From Pseudomonadota bacterium (GTDB lineage Bacteria; Bdellovibrionota_C; UBA2361; OMII01), in the NCBI GenBank assembly GCA_026390555.1, contig JAPLFS010000026.1:1-48658 (forward strand): 48,658 bases of DNA, read 5' to 3'. Under the pieces are notes generated by a model that was given only the letters and a program-made list of their open reading frames with translations, ran no database searches and was not told the DNA's origin. Below are positions 41,555-48,658 of this stretch, piece after piece. The position numbers were made by a program, and so were the translations under genes. How positions within the stretch are numbered: the first letter of the stretch is position 1; each line of letters starts with the position of its first letter.

Positions 41555-43622
41555 AAGTGCCCCGTACCACATTGCCTTGCAAAAGGTTCTGTCTGGCGTC
41601 AAACAGAAAGATGCTGCTCGGAGTTTTCTTGCAGAGATCCCACCGCTATCGCTGGCGCTTATCCGGGTTTCGTTGTTTTCATCGAGTCGATTTTTAATTC
41701 GCGGGGCATTTTTTTCGTTAATGCAGCTTGCAGAGGCGTTGGCACTGATGAAGGCTCATTACTTCTTTCTACCCCCCTCGTCTTTAGGTGTACTTTCAGT
41801 TTTAAGTGTCTTACATACCGCAGCGCTAGCGATTGCACTTGGTATGCGCGAGAGCTGTCTTGAGGCAATCAGTAACAAGCGCGCCCCGTGGCTATCAGAG
41901 TCGGCGCTTATTAGTAGTGTTCTCGTTTCAGTAGTTTTATGGTCAGTAGTGGCGTCATTTGTAATGGCGCTCTGTATTGTCTTGTTTTCTGGAATACACT
42001 TTACAAGCCCGCCGATTTACCGCGCTATGTTAATGGGGTGGATTGTTGGTCTGCCATTTGAAGTGGCAATCCTTCTGGGGCTCTATTCTGCTAAGAGTAG
42101 GAGACTAGTAATTCAAGGTCGAAGACTGCTCTGGTGTTTAGTCGGCGAGGGTTTAGTTGGCGTTGTAACCATTGTTTGTAATTTACCCATTCTTTACCTT
42201 TTCTGTAAATTTGGATTCCTTCTCTTTGCTTTGATGCTGCTTTTTCCTCGAAGAAGTATAGAAGGGATTACCGCTGTTAATGCTCAAGTTTCCCGGCCTG
42301 TTATTCGAGGGGTTGTTCGGGCGCTGTTTGTTCGTGGTTGTGGACCGGCTTTTTTCGAACTAGCTGGAAAGGTCCTGTACCTGCCGTTTGCACTCTTAGA
42401 TCCCTCCCTTGCAATAACACTACTGGTATCGCACCGCTTGATGCATATCGCCTCTGCATTTGCGTTACGAGGATCACGGCTGATTAGTAGGGTGTTTCAG
42501 CGAATGTTAGTTTACGGAGATGCCAGTCAAAGGTCGTTAGTCATAAGACGCGCAGTGGTTGTTGTTGTAGTTAGTGCTGCATGTAGTGCGTTGCTCTTGC
42601 CTGCATTATTAGCTCGTTATCAACTGGCATCGTGGAGCTCTCCGCACAATGAGTATATCGATCTATCAGTATGGCTCTTTGTTGTATTCGGTGTGTTGCT
42701 GTTAGTACGGGCAGCAGTGTCTGGGGTGTTTACCTTGATGGAGAGTCATTTTATTAGGGCAGGAAGTAGCTTTCGACCCTGTTCTACAGCAGGGTGCTTA
42801 CTTTTGAGTGCCGCACTTTTTAGCTCTTATGGAGTTACCTACTTCCGTCTTGGAGACGGGGTAACGGCTTGGCGGCCAATCTCTGTGATGCTTCTTGAGT
42901 TGGGAATTCTGATCTGCCTAGCGATTGTAGCGACTATCTACTGTCTGACCGGCGCTAATTTCAATTGGAAAAAGATCGGGATCAATACGCTTGATTGTAC
43001 AGCAGACCAGACGGTCTCTCTATACAGGTCTAGGTTTGATGAATCCGTTGCGATTGATCGGATTGCACGGGTTATTCCGGCTAACAATACTGTCAGGCTA
43101 GACCGAGCTACGCTATTGGCTAGTGGAATTAAACCAGGGTGGATGGTGCCAGACCATATCTCTCCTTACGTAGAATCATCCAACAAGACTCTTGAACACA
43201 TTCTGTTGTCGGTGGTGCGGCCTATCCGTCCAAACGCAGTCGGAGATGCTCGGGCTAAGTTATTGACTGAGAGAGTTGAGAGCCTCACTTTAGCTGGAGG
43301 ATTAAATCAGCGAGTTCAGTTATCAGGGTTTGATCTTTTGATTTTACCAGTTAAAGCAGCGCTACATGCTAAAGATCTAGCTCGATATGAAGAGATCGTT
43401 GAGTATCTTGATCTCCTAGTTTCGAATGGCAGCCTGACTTTAAACAAAGCAATGCCTCGCCGTTTGCGGGGACTTCTCCATTTTAATAGAGGACTTGCTC
43501 CCCACCTGATAGTGATCGTTGGGGCTGCAGATCGCATTTACCTTCCAGAGTTTGCTTATGCCACACTATATTACAACCTTGTTCAGGCCGGACTTTCGGC
43601 GGAAGCGTTGGTCTCTCCTTAG
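41523..43622 (+). CDS. large polytopic membrane protein in the RT operon
   Basis: 699 residues from TTG at 41523 (start uncertain; no strong ribosome site, and a later TTG at 41577 is possible). About residues 35-490 carry around 12 hydrophobic segments, e.g. LGVLSVLSVLHTAALAIALG, ALISSVLVSVVLWSVVASF, AVVVVVVSAACSALLLPALL and LGILICLAIVATIYCL. The paired-helix layout with charged loops resembles MATE/MOP flippase-type exporters, but I see no decisive motif. The last ~200 residues (from KIGINTLDC) are soluble, ending APHLIVIVGAADRIYLPEFA. It overlaps both neighbours, so the three genes are tightly linked. Confidence 0.75.
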   Translation: MYTSETPDDSRSAPYHIALQKVLSGVKQKDAARSFLAEIPPLSLALIRVSLFSSSRFLIRGAFFSLMQLAEALALMKAHYFFLPPSSLGVLSVLSVLHTAALAIALGMRESCLEAISNKRAPWLSESALISSVLVSVVLWSVVASFVMALCIVLFSGIHFTSPPIYRAMLMGWIVGLPFEVAILLGLYSAKSRRLVIQGRRLLWCLVGEGLVGVVTIVCNLPILYLFCKFGFLLFALMLLFPRRSIEGITAVNAQVSRPVIRGVVRALFVRGCGPAFFELAGKVLYLPFALLDPSLAITLLVSHRLMHIASAFALRGSRLISRVFQRMLVYGDASQRSLVIRRAVVVVVVSAACSALLLPALLARYQLASWSSPHNEYIDLSVWLFVVFGVLLLVRAAVSGVFTLMESHFIRAGSSFRPCSTAGCLLLSAALFSSYGVTYFRLGDGVTAWRPISVMLLELGILICLAIVATIYCLTGANFNWKKIGINTLDCTADQTVSLYRSRFDESVAIDRIARVIPANNTVRLDRATLLASGIKPGWMVPDHISPYVESSNKTLEHILLSVVRPIRPNAVGDARAKLLTERVESLTLAGGLNQRVQLSGFDLLILPVKAALHAKDLARYEEIVEYLDLLVSNGSLTLNKAMPRRLRGLLHFNRGLAPHLIVIVGAADRIYLPEFAYATLYYNLVQAGLSAEALVSP

Positions 43623-45678
43623 ATCTTTAACAGCGCTTCTAGGGATATTTTTAGTTACGCTGCTTCTCTTTGAAGTTGAGCGCAACACGATCTTCCGTCT
43701 GTTTCAAAGTAAATCTTCTGAGTCAAGTTGGATACTTCCGAAGTACCGTGTTGATATCAGCTTACCTCAGCCATCACAGATTCCTGCTGAAAACGGTCGG
43801 AATGTAAGGAGTATTAAGATCTCAGTTCCGTTCTCTCATGTGCAAGGTGGATGTGAGTTTTTGTACGCAGCGACGGTAGAAAAGTATTCAAGACTACCTC
43901 GGCAGAAGTTTCAGTCTGTGATCGTCTCACCCCGAAATTTAATCCGATTTGCCTATGATCACAAAAATCTGCGTTGCGAGTCGAAAGACTTATCTATACT
44001 GGATGGAGATTCTCCAGAATCTATCACTGTACAGTTTGTAGATGTGATTCTCCGAAATGATTATATTCTTGAAGAACCAAGACCTGCAGGAATGTTGCTT
44101 CGATTGTCAGGAGGTAGGGTCGTAGAAGTCAGTGAGACGCAGATTAAACCAGCTTATCCGTTTCTTACTTCGAGTCAGTCGAAGCGGGTTGATCAGATGA
44201 GTACAGATCTTACCCCGAAGCAGGTTTCACTCTCTTTTGGGCCAAATGAGAATTTTAATGATGTACTTATGAGAGAGCTTAACAAAACTCTCAAAGACTG
44301 CCGCGCTGGCATAAAGTGCCCAAGAATAAGATTAGCTGTAAGTGCGATTAAGGAGATAGATATTCTGCAAGTGCTTGACGATCTGCACGATGCTGGTAGC
44401 GATATCGACGCAATTGTTAATGCCGGTGAGAGGGCATTCTATCCAGGTAATTATCCAGAGCCCTATAAATTTAGGTTTGCTCCTTGGTTCTGGAATAAGG
44501 GTAGTCGTCATCTTGGTCCTTATAAAGGGATCCTACAGATGCACACTAAGTTTGCTGTTATTGGTGATTCGCTTGCTATCAGCTCCAACTTGAACCTTGT
44601 GAGCGATACAAAATATCGAAGTAGGGGGCTTACAGTAACCTATAGAAGTAATGAAGTGGCGCAGATGTTTGATGCCATTTTCGTAACTCTGCGCACAGCA
44701 GTTTCTTACCCTCTACGAGTAGATCGGCGGCACAACTTTGTACTGCTATATAACTCTGAGCGCGCTAAGAGCTATGTTGCGTCAGCTCAACGACCGTATA
44801 CGGCCATTAGAACAGAAGAGGGCGAGGTTTCAAATGCCTACGGCATACTACTTGATCTGCTTGACCGAACATCGAATAAGCTATCTCTCTATATGTCGCC
44901 AATCACTAATTCTTGCTTCAGATACGGCCGTAACTTGTGCTTCTTTGATCAACTAAGACGTAAAGCTAAAGCAGGGCAGTTAGATCTCGGATTAAGTGGA
45001 ACTTTTTACGTAACTCAAAAAAATTCATCTCAAACAAAACCTTTATGGCATTCAATAGATCCTGCTGACAGGCTTTCGTGGACCCCAACTTTTACTAAGA
45101 TCTTTCCACTTCAACGTGAGTTCCCGAACTTAATCGGTGCGTACACCGGACGCGACTCTACCTACACAGTTCATCATGAACGTTTTGCACTACTTGATCC
45201 TGATACACTTATTACTGGTTCTGCAAATTTTGTGATGCCTTTTTCCTTAAATACAATTGAAATTCTTAGAATTCCTGCAATCTACCGTGCAGCTAAGAAA
45301 GAGGTGGTAACCTACGAGGAGCCCTATTTTGTGGCTCGCGGAGGTGCAGGGTTAGGACGTCTGGCGCCCATGGAGAAAGACTGCTTGTTCTTTTTTGAGA
45401 AACGCGTTGGGGGTGATTTAATTACTGCTGCACCGCCCCCTCTAAAGCAGTTTAGACGGGAGGATCTGCTTAAGGCTTTAACGCGGCAACACTTTGACTG
45501 GAAGGTCGAAGAGCTTCGGCTGGTCATGCCGAGTGAGGAGTCGTGGACTAATAATCCAGCGACTGATCTCTTTTCATTGCAAGCTGTAGAAGCGCAGATT
45601 TTAAGCCATAGTTCGTATTTTTGTGTTTGGCATGAAGCGGAGCAGAGATCTGTGGTGGTGCGGTTGTCGGAGTATTAA
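43558..45678 (+). CDS. membrane-anchored phospholipase D-like protein in the RT operon
   Basis: About 706 residues from ATG at 43558 (the frame is open to TTG 43519). An N-terminal basic stretch (RPDFRRKRW) and one membrane helix (SLTALLGIFLVTLLLFEV) suggest a signal anchor with the bulk outside the cytoplasm. Two PLD-type half-sites: LQMHTKFAVIGDSLAISSNLN (H329, K331, D336) and VHHERFALLDPDTLITGSANF (H540, R542, D547; Lys replaced by Arg). Both are followed by the usual GSxN-type strand. PLD-fold enzymes cut phosphodiesters in lipids or nucleic acids. The ATG overlaps the membrane protein gene by 65 nt. It ends convergently (4-nt overlap) with the next minus-strand gene. Confidence 0.82.
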   Translation: MPHYITTLFRPDFRRKRWSLLRSLTALLGIFLVTLLLFEVERNTIFRLFQSKSSESSWILPKYRVDISLPQPSQIPAENGRNVRSIKISVPFSHVQGGCEFLYAATVEKYSRLPRQKFQSVIVSPRNLIRFAYDHKNLRCESKDLSILDGDSPESITVQFVDVILRNDYILEEPRPAGMLLRLSGGRVVEVSETQIKPAYPFLTSSQSKRVDQMSTDLTPKQVSLSFGPNENFNDVLMRELNKTLKDCRAGIKCPRIRLAVSAIKEIDILQVLDDLHDAGSDIDAIVNAGERAFYPGNYPEPYKFRFAPWFWNKGSRHLGPYKGILQMHTKFAVIGDSLAISSNLNLVSDTKYRSRGLTVTYRSNEVAQMFDAIFVTLRTAVSYPLRVDRRHNFVLLYNSERAKSYVASAQRPYTAIRTEEGEVSNAYGILLDLLDRTSNKLSLYMSPITNSCFRYGRNLCFFDQLRRKAKAGQLDLGLSGTFYVTQKNSSQTKPLWHSIDPADRLSWTPTFTKIFPLQREFPNLIGAYTGRDSTYTVHHERFALLDPDTLITGSANFVMPFSLNTIEILRIPAIYRAAKKEVVTYEEPYFVARGGAGLGRLAPMEKDCLFFFEKRVGGDLITAAPPPLKQFRREDLLKALTRQHFDWKVEELRLVMPSEESWTNNPATDLFSLQAVEAQILSHSSYFCVWHEAEQRSVVVRLSEY

Positions 45679-46214
45679 CGGGTTGGATCAAGTAACAGGT
45701 CAAGGATCTTGCGAGAGCGGGCGTATACAACACCAGGCGCAAAGCTTTCACGTGGGCCCCCCACATTAAGTATGCGCACGTCATGTGTTCTGATCCACTC
45801 CCAAAATTGTACTACGTTGGGCTGCTCGTCGAGATCTAGAATTAGTACGGGACGACCGTGCGCCAGCGCTCTATCAGAGGTGAGGTTGGTTCCATCGGTT
45901 GGAGCGCCGTGCGTTAGCACGAGCGTAGCATCTGAGTCGTAGGCGTTAAGCTCCGTGCGTACCGCCGGAGTTGGGCTACCACACGGGGTGAGTGGATAGT
46001 GTGAGGCTATAGCCCCATCCTCTGCCCAGCGCTGATCGGGACACCAACCACGACAGGGCAGCATAAGTTTTAGGGCGGAATCGAGCGCCGCTCTATCAAC
46101 TCCACTCTGTCCTCCGTTGACGATAAAGAGTCTACGCTTACCCGCAACAACGTTGATGATACGCTTGCCGATCTCTGTTTCTGCGCTCTCTGGAAGTAAA
46201 GATTCTCCCTGCAT
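45675..46214 (-). CDS. putative molybdenum-carrier family protein (YpsA/LOG-like Rossmann fold)
   Basis: 179 residues. Begins with a polar lead, then RRLFIVNGGQSGVDRAALDSALKL and PCRGWCPDQRWAEDGAIASHYPL, followed by SPTPAVRTELNAYDSDATLVLTHG, GTNLTSDRALAHGRPVLILDLD and VRILNVGGPRES. This order matches the 'putative molybdenum carrier' family (cpsYpsA-like), a nucleotide-binding Rossmann fold related to LOG proteins; a true molybdenum role is known only for one characterised member. ATG start. It overlaps the PLD gene tail-to-tail by 4 nt and marks the right boundary of the RT locus. Confidence 0.85.
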   Translation of the reverse strand: MQGESLLPESAETEIGKRIINVVAGKRRLFIVNGGQSGVDRAALDSALKLMLPCRGWCPDQRWAEDGAIASHYPLTPCGSPTPAVRTELNAYDSDATLVLTHGAPTDGTNLTSDRALAHGRPVLILDLDEQPNVVQFWEWIRTHDVRILNVGGPRESFAPGVVYARSRKILDLLLDPTR

Positions 46215-46389
46215 GACCCCCTCCTAATCAAAAACTAACAGCCCGAGGGCCGTTCCACTAACTATCCGTAAGGACTGCAGCATACACATCTTTTAAGTCA
46301 ATTACTGTAGGTTATTGCTTAGGTAAGGGTGTTGGCCACCTATAAGGTTAGGTTGATTAAGCTCCCATTATGCATTATCCCTTAGTAGT

Positions 46390-46938
46390 ATGATGCATCC
46401 GAACGAAAACCATAGTACCGATCATAGTACGACTGATCTGCAAGCCCACTCCTTTCCTAAGCTTGGGCCGAGGATAGGTATATTCGATCAGCACGCTGTC
46501 CAAACAGACGGGACAGTAACAGCCTACTCAGCAACAGAGCTAAGCGACCTTAAGAACTGCCTTAAGTTCGCTACCAAGCTGATGGTGAGGGGGGAGTCGC
46601 TCTGGAGCGAGAAGGGCACACAGTGGTACGAGGTATTCGTGGCCAGTATAGAGCGTGGGATCCAACTTATCGTTGCGAAGGCTCCGATCGAACATGTAAT
46701 GGCAGGGTTACTCTCGGACCCCTTTAATTTCATTAAATCTAAGTCAAGGGCAACGGATTCCTCAGAGAGCTTACTGCTTATTATAGATAAGATAGAGGCG
46801 AAGTTCGGCCCTGCTACTATTAAGTCGCTCGAATCAGAAAGCTTCGTGCGTTATTGCAAGGAGAGCGTATCGCAGGAGAGCGATCCAGTGGCGCATCAGA
46901 GCTATGCAGCTTTTCGTATGGCCGCCTCTTTATACTAG
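46390..46938 (+). CDS. hypothetical protein
   Basis: 182 residues, no recognised family. The first ~30 are His/Ser/Thr-rich (HPNENHSTDHSTTDLQAHS) and probably flexible; the rest is predicted helical (SDLKNCLKFATKLMVRGESLW, ESLLLIIDKIEAKFG) with no membrane segment and two Cys. ATG start. It precedes the HD-domain gene on the same strand by about 40 nt, so they may be co-transcribed. Confidence 0.65.
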   Translation: MMHPNENHSTDHSTTDLQAHSFPKLGPRIGIFDQHAVQTDGTVTAYSATELSDLKNCLKFATKLMVRGESLWSEKGTQWYEVFVASIERGIQLIVAKAPIEHVMAGLLSDPFNFIKSKSRATDSSESLLLIIDKIEAKFGPATIKSLESESFVRYCKESVSQESDPVAHQSYAAFRMAASLY

Positions 46939-46980
46939 GGGATCGATCGTAGGTGGGGGCCAAATGAGACCCTGCCCTTG

Positions 46981-47520
46981 ATGCAACACGCGAGTGAGGT
47001 AGGATTACTGCTGCTTGCAGCACAGTACTCCACGCAAACTGTGGCTGCCGGATTTCTTCACGATGCCTTTGAAAACTACATCAAGATGCCCAAGGATGAG
47101 ATACTCAGAGAATTCAATACTAAGCTTGTTGGTTATTTTACGCCGCATGAAGTTAATCGGATTGTGGCGTTAATAGAGGCAAATACGGAGCCTGGCAAGG
47201 GGCACGGCGATGAGAATTGGTTGGTTAGAAAAAGCGAGGTGTTTAATGCGCTGCACCGAGGCGATTCCGAGATGGCGGCGGTGTGCTGTGCCTCCAAGAT
47301 CTCAACCCTTGCAGCAGGCAATAAGTGGAAGTATCTCGGACAGCCCATACAGCGCTGGTCTCAAGGCACGCATGCAGAAAACATGGTACACTCTCAGACA
47401 TTAGCACGTCTCTTCGAAGAGAAAGGTGTAAGTACAGATTTGATAGGTGCTTTTAATAAGCAGCTTGATCTGTTCTCAAAATGGGACGAGTCATCTCCAG
47501 ATGAGTCACTAGAAAGATAG
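46981..47520 (+). CDS. HD-domain protein (RelA/SpoT-hydrolase-like)
   Basis: About 179 residues. MQHASEVGLLLLAAQYSTQTVAAGFLHDAFEN carries an early His and the HD pair of metal-dependent phosphohydrolases, with spacing as in the (p)ppGpp hydrolase family. Downstream KSEVFNALHRGDSEMAAVCCASKISTLAAGNKWKYLG corresponds to the later helices, but the usual third metal Asp (KxxDRxxN) reads KISTL, so one ligand is missing or shifted. ATG at 46981 (TTG at 46978 also possible); typical relatives carry ~15 more residues in front, and the frame is open further upstream without a standard start. Activity is therefore uncertain. Confidence 0.7.
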   Translation: MQHASEVGLLLLAAQYSTQTVAAGFLHDAFENYIKMPKDEILREFNTKLVGYFTPHEVNRIVALIEANTEPGKGHGDENWLVRKSEVFNALHRGDSEMAAVCCASKISTLAAGNKWKYLGQPIQRWSQGTHAENMVHSQTLARLFEEKGVSTDLIGAFNKQLDLFSKWDESSPDESLER

Positions 47521-47639
47521 GATAGCCCCGTAACGCGCCATTCTACCACTATCCAGCCGCTACTTTGCCCCAACAAGATATGGGATCTAAAGAGCCAATA
47601 TAAAAGACCGGCATTATCAAAGGCCCTGAATGAATGCGC

Positions 47640-48658
47640 CTAGTTAAGAGAGGCTAGCGGAGCATGGGTTCGAAGCGCATGCGGCTTTGAGAGGCCATCC
47701 AATATTGAGAGAGCATCGCTCTCCGTCCAAATCTTCGTTTGTGTAAAATAATTAGCAATGCTCTCTTCAGGGGTACTCCTATTCATCAAGATATTTCTAA
47801 TAGCAAATACCAGTGGTGCAGAGGCCTCGGAGTCGTTGTTTTGAATTCGGCGTGCCATTGCGTGCGTAGCTATCACGCCCTCCGCCGTTAAACTGTGCCC
47901 ATTTTTATCCAGCTTCGTCATGATCTCATAGATGTTTTCGCCACATGCAAGGCGCATTCCAGCCTGTACATTTCTACTTGTCAGGCTGTTTACTGTAAGG
48001 TTCATGTCGAACCCCCCGGCCATAGTAAGCTGTGAGCCCTTTCCACCACCCTCAGACTTGACCACATTGATCGTCTCACGACTCGCAAAGTGAGAGAGGC
48101 GATGAAGGGTCTGATCGTCAAGCTCTATCCGTTGAGGCCCATGCGAGATGCTCACCCGTTTGACGATTCTGTAGCCGCCAGCTCCATCTTCCTCAAGGCC
48201 CCCATTATTTTTCATGATTCCGAGGATAATCCCCGCTGCGAATGCAGCTATGTTCTTCATCGAAGATGCAACCTCTAGCGCAGTTGAGTTGTTGTAGATC
48301 TCAATGTTTCTATCCCCATTCATTCCACTAAAGACCCAGAACGCTTTTGCAAGAGCCTCTGTAGGTCTCTCACTACCCTGACTCACGGCACTGAGGGTCA
48401 GTCCTACATATCCACCCTGTTTTACATCCTTTGCAAAGCCAGGACCCGCCACGAACACCAAGTTTCTTGCAACATGCTTCCAGTTTGGATGCTTCTCTAT
48501 GTACTCAAGTGGGGTGCACGCATTAGATCCCTCTGGAGGCCCATCACGTAGTGATCGCTCAGACTCCAAAGGATTCCAATTTGGCACGATAAGCCCCTTG
48601 GCCAGACTAACAACAACTGAATCTGGATGAGGGCGTATCTTGTTAAGCACGTTCGGAA
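47640..48658 (-). CDS. gpsA: NAD(P)-dependent glycerol-3-phosphate dehydrogenase-like protein, N-terminus outside window
   Basis: The frame is open to the window edge (codons PNV before the internal GTG at 48650), so this is a partial CDS with about 339 visible codons. Blocks match GpsA: DSVVVSLAKGLI, LVFVAGPGFAKDV (family: SGPSFAxE), MKNIAAFAAGIILGI (family: KNVxAIAxG), LTMAGGFDMNLTVNSLTSRN (family: GLGDLxLTCxSxxSRN) and LTAEGVIATHAM. It would reduce dihydroxyacetone phosphate to sn-glycerol-3-phosphate for phospholipids. Several conserved residues differ (GGFDMN in place of GLGDL), so a paralogue with a changed substrate is possible. Confidence 0.78.
   Translation of the reverse strand, partial: PNVLNKIRPHPDSVVVSLAKGLIVPNWNPLESERSLRDGPPEGSNACTPLEYIEKHPNWKHVARNLVFVAGPGFAKDVKQGGYVGLTLSAVSQGSERPTEALAKAFWVFSGMNGDRNIEIYNNSTALEVASSMKNIAAFAAGIILGIMKNNGGLEEDGAGGYRIVKRVSISHGPQRIELDDQTLHRLSHFASRETINVVKSEGGGKGSQLTMAGGFDMNLTVNSLTSRNVQAGMRLACGENIYEIMTKLDKNGHSLTAEGVIATHAMARRIQNNDSEASAPLVFAIRNILMNRSTPEESIANYFTQTKIWTESDALSILDGLSKPHALRTHAPLASLN

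Overview
The window reads as a bacterial chromosome segment from a diderm (Gram-negative) organism: it has lipoproteins with lipoboxes, an outer-membrane-barrel-like protein, a di-haem c-type cytochrome, a futalosine-pathway menaquinone enzyme, a DUF1844 protein and a RAYT transposase. This mix is compatible with a deltaproteobacterial or Bdellovibrio-like lineage, but no rRNA or other phylogenetic marker allows a firm assignment.

Region 1 (1-12.5 kb) is almost entirely aromatic amino acid biosynthesis on the minus strand. One block reads hypothetical-aroK-aroE-aroD-aroC (aroC is cut by the window edge). A second reads ilvE - (chorismate mutase/prephenate dehydratase/ACT/DAHP synthase fusion) - aroB - aroA. 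Together they cover all seven steps to chorismate plus the phenylalanine branch. Upstream of ilvE there is a transcription attenuator whose 17-codon leader peptide carries consecutive Phe-Trp-Tyr-Phe codons and whose RNA can form mutually exclusive 1:2, 2:3 and 3:4 pairings. The two aro blocks are separated by a vapBC toxin-antitoxin pair whose toxin has an in-frame amber codon, a repeat-rich element with inverted ends, and a secreted FG-GAP protein.

Region 2 (12.5-33.8 kb) is mostly ordinary chromosome: secreted and membrane proteins, mqnB, coaE, an SCP2-like protein, an aminotransferase, a TPR protein, a methyltransferase-like protein, a CbiA-like protein without the expected catalytic Cys, hflX, pepF, a metallo-beta-lactamase-fold hydrolase with a possible AUU-started small protein behind it, a GHKL ATPase, DUF1844, an ECF sigma factor, cytochrome c, tsaD and rsmA.

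Region 3 (33.8-45.7 kb) is accessory. Two diverged 3' ends of an IS91-like element in direct orientation bracket a serine hydrolase, a partly duplicated RAYT transposase among REP-like repeats, and a photolyase-like protein whose domains appear in permuted order (FAD domain first, Rossmann-like domain last). Directly after the second IS91-like end is the most intriguing locus: a possible structured RNA bracketed by an 11-bp inverted repeat, a reverse transcriptase, a large polytopic membrane protein and a membrane-anchored phospholipase-D-like protein, packed as overlapping genes. I do not recognise this combination.

Region 4 (45.7-48.7 kb) returns to chromosomal genes: a putative molybdenum-carrier family protein, a hypothetical protein, an HD-domain protein and a partial GpsA-like dehydrogenase. 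No tRNA, rRNA or CRISPR array was recognised.
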